In this document: positions 61,174-64,000 of the stretch, piece after piece | Layout: every line of letters begins with the position of its first letter | Numbering within the stretch: the stretch's first letter is position 1 | Source of the DNA: Rhynchonema sp. JSB1_4 | Lineage: Eukaryota > Nematoda > Chromadorea > Monhysterida > Xyalidae | Direction: 5' to 3' | NCBI GenBank assembly: GCA_030248065.1 | Contig: JASAMV010000921.1 | Location: 54,821 to 118,820, forward strand | DNA: 64,000 bases | Translations under genes and position numbers: made by a program | The notes under the pieces: generated by a model | What the model was told of the DNA's origin: nothing | Seen by the model: the letters and a program-made list of their open reading frames with translations, nothing else | Database searches by the model: none

Positions 61174-61544
61174 TTAGAAACTTGGTTGATCTTGACCTGC
61201 ATAATCAACGCGGTGAAGAAAAAACAAAAACAATTTGCTCTCAACAGGCGCAACCCTTGCCAACACGGTGAATGTTTGGAGCAAACTGACATAATTGCGT
61301 CGCCCACCACGACAACAATCACACATGTAAGCCGTACAGCCTGTCGGGATGTTTTCAGGGGTGCAACGAACGCAGTGCTTCATTCCAACGTCATTTATAC
61401 ATCGTCTTGTTGTTGTCGTGGTCGGACAGGCCTGGCCGCCGTTTTCTGGTGCCCGCAAAACTTTCACCCGTCCCTGTTTAGTGCCCCATTCATTCATGCA
61501 GGTCACGCTGCATATCCAGTGACCCCATGTGTATGCGCAGTCCA
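61174..61544 (-). pseudogene. TSP1-domain protein, 3' exons (left-arm copy, possibly decayed)
   Basis: Exon 61544-61308 and final exon 61196-61174 mirror the right-arm copy and keep the frame. A 3-bp in-frame deletion changes the core GHWTSCSV to GHWICSV, disturbing the WxxWSxCS pattern. The sequence corresponding to the likely preceding exon is rearranged (about 61650-61720), so this copy may lack its 5' part. It could still be expressed; called pseudogene with low confidence. Confidence 0.4.
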
Positions 61545-63062
61545 CTGAAACATTTTCAAGCGAACCTTGTTTGCATCAATGGAATTAAAATAAAGTCCTA
61601 CATGGACCTAGCGCAAAAGCAAGTTCACCAGCAATTTATGGTGCAACTTTGTTTAGTACCATAATCCCAACTTTTGGTGCGGCAGATTATGAACCATAGC
61701 GTTATAATCCCAAGAAGGTAAATCGCCCCGTTTCACACCTTCTCTTCCTCTTCTTCCTCTTGGTTGCGTCGGCTTCTTCCTAGGTCACTCAGTTTGTCGA
61801 TGTTTCACAGCCTTCCCCATCAAAAATCATGCGCTTCGTCATGTTCCACTGTAGGATCCCTTGTGTGCGCGCACAGCACACAGCATTCTGCGTTGATTTG
61901 CCATTGTCGTCAAATCCGATGTATGTTCCCGACCTTCTTCTCACAAAATTTGACTGCGATTGTCTTGCTGGTTGAATTCTTTTTCAGAACGAAGTGGAAT
62001 TTTTCATTTATTGCTATTCCATATTTTGGCAATAATGATTGCCCTCGTCAGGGAAAGTGAAGTTGCGCACTCGCCAGTTGTTTTGGCACCCATTGCCTGT
62101 ATCCCAGCAAGAAAACGACAATCAGAAACGGTCCACCAACAGTGTAGTTGCCGGTCACCCAACAAACTCGGGTCGACACATTTTAGTTTGCAAGCTTCCA
62201 TTGTTTCCGTTTCGGGAACTCACGTTGTCATCAGTAGGGCAGCATCATTTTCGATTTGTCATTGCAAAATTTTGCGTGCGCCGACAGCAGTTTCGATGTC
62301 ATCGGAAACGTTGAAAGCTTGACAAACTAAAATGTGTCGAACAGAGTTTGTTGGGTGACCGGCAACTGCACTGTCGGTGGGTCGTTTCTGATGTCGTTTC
62401 TGCGGGACGGGCAAAGGGCCAAACAACGTGTGGGACAACACACTTTACCAAGGCAATCATTATTGCCGAAATATTGGAATAGCAATAAATGAAAAATTCC
62501 ACTTCGTTCTGAAAAAGAATTCAACCAGCAAGACAATTGCAGTCAAATTTTGTGGAATTGAAGGTCGGGAACATACTACGGATTTGACGACAATGGCAAA
62601 TCAACGCAGAACGGCGTCCTGTGCGCGCACATATTTTGGGGACGGGGATCCCCCTAGTGGAACATGACGGAGCGCACTATTTTGATGGGAAGGCTGTGAA
62701 ACATCGACAACAACGCCAACGATAAAGACGACGAAGCACCACACCACGCACACATAGGAACAAGCCGCCAAAGAGAAGGTGTGAACGCGTGCGATTTACC
62801 TTCTTGGCAATTATCAGTAATGAAACGTGGAGGTTGCCTGCGCACGTGTCGTTGATATATCAACAGCCCGACTGCCGCCAAAAGAGTTGGGATTATGGTA
62901 GGCAATTCAACAGTATCTCGTTGTTTGGCAGTGTTGTGCGAAAAAGTTCCACCATAAAGTTTGGCTGGCGTAAGTCTTGGTGCTTTTGCGCTGGTCCAAA
63001 ATTGTAGCAGACTTTATTTAAATTCCATTGATGCAAACAAGGTTCGCTTGAAAATGTTTCAG

Positions 63063-63443
63063 TGGACTGCGCATACACATGGGGTCACTGGACATCATGC
63101 AGCGTGACCTGCATGAATGAATGGGGCACTAAACAGGGACGGGTGAAAGTTTTGCGGGCACCAGAAAACGGCGGCCAGGCCTGTCCGACCACGACAACAA
63201 CAAGACGATGTATAAATGACGTTGGAATGAAGCACTGCGTTCGTTGCACCCCTGAATACTTCCCGACAGGCTGTGCGGCTTATATGTGTGATTGTTGTCG
63301 TGGTGGGCGACGCAATATGCCAAGTGTCAGTTTGCTCCAAACATTCACCGTGTTGGCAAGGGCTGCGCCTGTTGTGAGCAAATTGTTTTTTGTTTTTTCT
63401 TCACCGCGTTGATTATGCAGGTCAAGATCAACCAAGTTTCTAA
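63063..63443 (+). CDS. TSP1-domain protein, 3' exons (right-arm copy)
   Basis: Exon 63063-63302 (after TTTCAG) encodes a thrombospondin type 1 repeat (DCAYTWGHWTSCSVTC ... GGQACPTTTTTRRC) with the WxxW and six-Cys spacing, followed by a Cys-rich tail (HCVRCTPEYFPTGC, MCDCCR). It ends at a GTGGGC donor in phase 1. A final exon 63421-63443 adds GQDQPSF and a stop. AATAAA at 63547 follows. The 5' exons are not resolved; a possible one ends at about 62894 (DCRQKSWDY, GTAGGC donor). Likely extracellular or membrane-attached, function unknown. Intact where the left copy has lost a codon of the TSP1 core. Confidence 0.6.
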
Positions 63444-63546
63444 GTTTTCGCTGATTTTTGGTACGATATCTCATATACAACAAATATTGCGATAAGCAAC
63501 AAATTCATATTTTTATTGAGAAAGAATGAAAAGTGCACAATACACA

Positions 63547-63552
63547 AATAAA
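63547..63552 (+). terminator. Polyadenylation signal AATAAA for the right TSP1 copy
   Basis: Hexamer 104 nt past the stop at 63443, the mirror image of 61067-61072. Confidence 0.5.
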
Positions 63553-63696
63553 CTGCATAGGAGTAGGTTGATGGATGAAACGTGAACGATAGAAAGACGA
63601 CGTGAGGTTCACAAGGGTCCACCATAGCCGGTTGACGGCGGAAGACCCCGCAGCAAAGAGCTACGCCCGCCACCATGGTGTTCCACGTGCTATACG

Positions 63697-63879
63697 CTAG
63701 TCCCGTTGCTTGCTTATGTTTAAATCAAGTGTTGCCTTGTCATACAGATTGTAGTGACAGAAAGCGAGCATCGTCTTGCATGTGCTTCCCCCCTCGAAGA
63801 TCACGCTTTGTCGAGAGTGGCACACATTGTTGGTTGTAGACACAGCGTTGTTGGTCGCCGATCGTGTTATACGTGACCA
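63697..63879 (-). pseudogene. Broken copy of the UBL gene's last exon
   Basis: Minus-strand copy of 60741-60923. It keeps the acceptor and the ends (LVTYNTIGD ... LYDKATLDL.ISKQRD) but has a 2-bp loss in the CACTCTC run, a 2-bp gain in the G run and a further 1-bp gain, which together shift the frame. It lies alone, without upstream UBL exons, except for a 27-bp fragment of exon 5 at 63950-63976 in the opposite orientation. Confidence 0.75.
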
Positions 63880-64000
63880 GCTGGAAGGAAAACAAAACAC
63901 AGTGCTCTGTTTCGGCATTTCTATGTTTTTCGATGTGTTTTTGTTTTTAGATCACTGGCAAGACATTTAACTTTCAAGCAATACGTAACTGAACGAAGTA

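Larger units (their letters stand above)
60667..62209. repeat. Left arm of a 3.3-kb inverted duplication
   Basis: The left arm begins TGATCTAAAAAC, inside UBL intron 5, and runs through UBL exon 6, the UBL 3' UTR and the minus-strand TSP1 copy to GTTTCCG. It is complementary to the right arm 62303-63954. The arms differ by scattered substitutions and indels, so it is not a simple fold-back read. Confidence 0.85.
62303..63954. repeat. Right arm of the inverted duplication
   Basis: Begins CGGAAAC and ends GTTTTTAGATCA. It carries the TSP1 exons on the plus strand and the decayed UBL last exon on the minus strand. The arms are separated by a 93-bp spacer (62210-62302). About 110 bp longer than the left arm. 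Confidence 0.85.
60924..64000. other. Region beyond the UBL stop codon, dominated by the inverted duplication
   Basis: Apart from the TSP1 exons and the UBL exon copy, no gene is supported. The spacer (62210-62302) and the inner arms carry no clear exon. An end-like sequence CAGTGTAGTTGCCGG at 62147, mirrored near 62370, resembles the hAT-like termini of elements C and E. Confidence 0.5.

Noticed and set aside
61960..62322. ORFs of about 120 codons across the centre of the inverted duplication
   Set aside because: They read through the mirrored arms and spacer, have no conserved residues, and the opposite arm's equivalents are broken.

Overview
The window is nuclear DNA from an intron-rich invertebrate animal. 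It carries six well-supported multi-exon genes, all rebuilt by joining exons across GT...AG introns so that reading frame and exon phase agree at every junction. The exon lengths of each complete model sum to a multiple of three. Base composition is middling, repeats are dense, and no retrotransposon or transposase ORF is visible. The species cannot be named from this sequence. The gene set (a sickle-tail/p140Cap homologue, DHX36, an ELOVL elongase, a DEG/ENaC channel, a peptide-type GPCR) only says bilaterian. The frequent GTT 5' splice sites weakly suggest a flatworm to me, but this is inference.

Layout. 1-2992: repeat-bearing flank. 2993-20914 (minus): a 20-exon gene for a SRCIN1/KIAA1217-like scaffold, with possible alternative first exons up to 24047. 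20915-27498: mostly intergenic, with a 250-bp tandem duplication. 27499-29579 (plus): a six-exon ELOVL6-like fatty-acid elongase. 30587-44905 (plus): a 20-exon DHX36 (RHAU) helicase, whose large introns are packed with DNA-transposon relics. 45126-52321 (minus): a ten-exon DEG/ENaC channel with a PAN/apple-like insert and a non-canonical pore, tail-to-tail with DHX36. 52783-55734 (minus): a nine-exon class A GPCR. 59126-60923 (plus): a six-exon protein made of three tandem ubiquitin-like domains with no terminal Gly-Gly. 60667-63954: a 3.3-kb inverted duplication that copies the last exon of the ubiquitin-like gene and a convergent TSP1-domain gene onto both arms.

The genes are ordinary metazoan neighbours with no evident shared pathway. 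The unusual part is the non-coding fabric. At least ten non-autonomous elements with CAGTG/CAGGG/TAGGG/TATACT ends carry 8-bp target-site duplications (hAT-like). There are also three families of short inverted-repeat elements (MITEs), two short words repeated far above chance (GTGAAACAT at 20 sites, GGCATGATAAC at 7 sites), and 5' splice sites with T at +3 in about half of the introns. One stretch (about 42290-42552) looks like unresolved sequence or assembly noise rather than biology.

Limits: everything here was read by eye. Domain calls rest on recognised motifs, not searches. UTRs, promoters and transcription starts were not resolved except for a few AATAAA signals.
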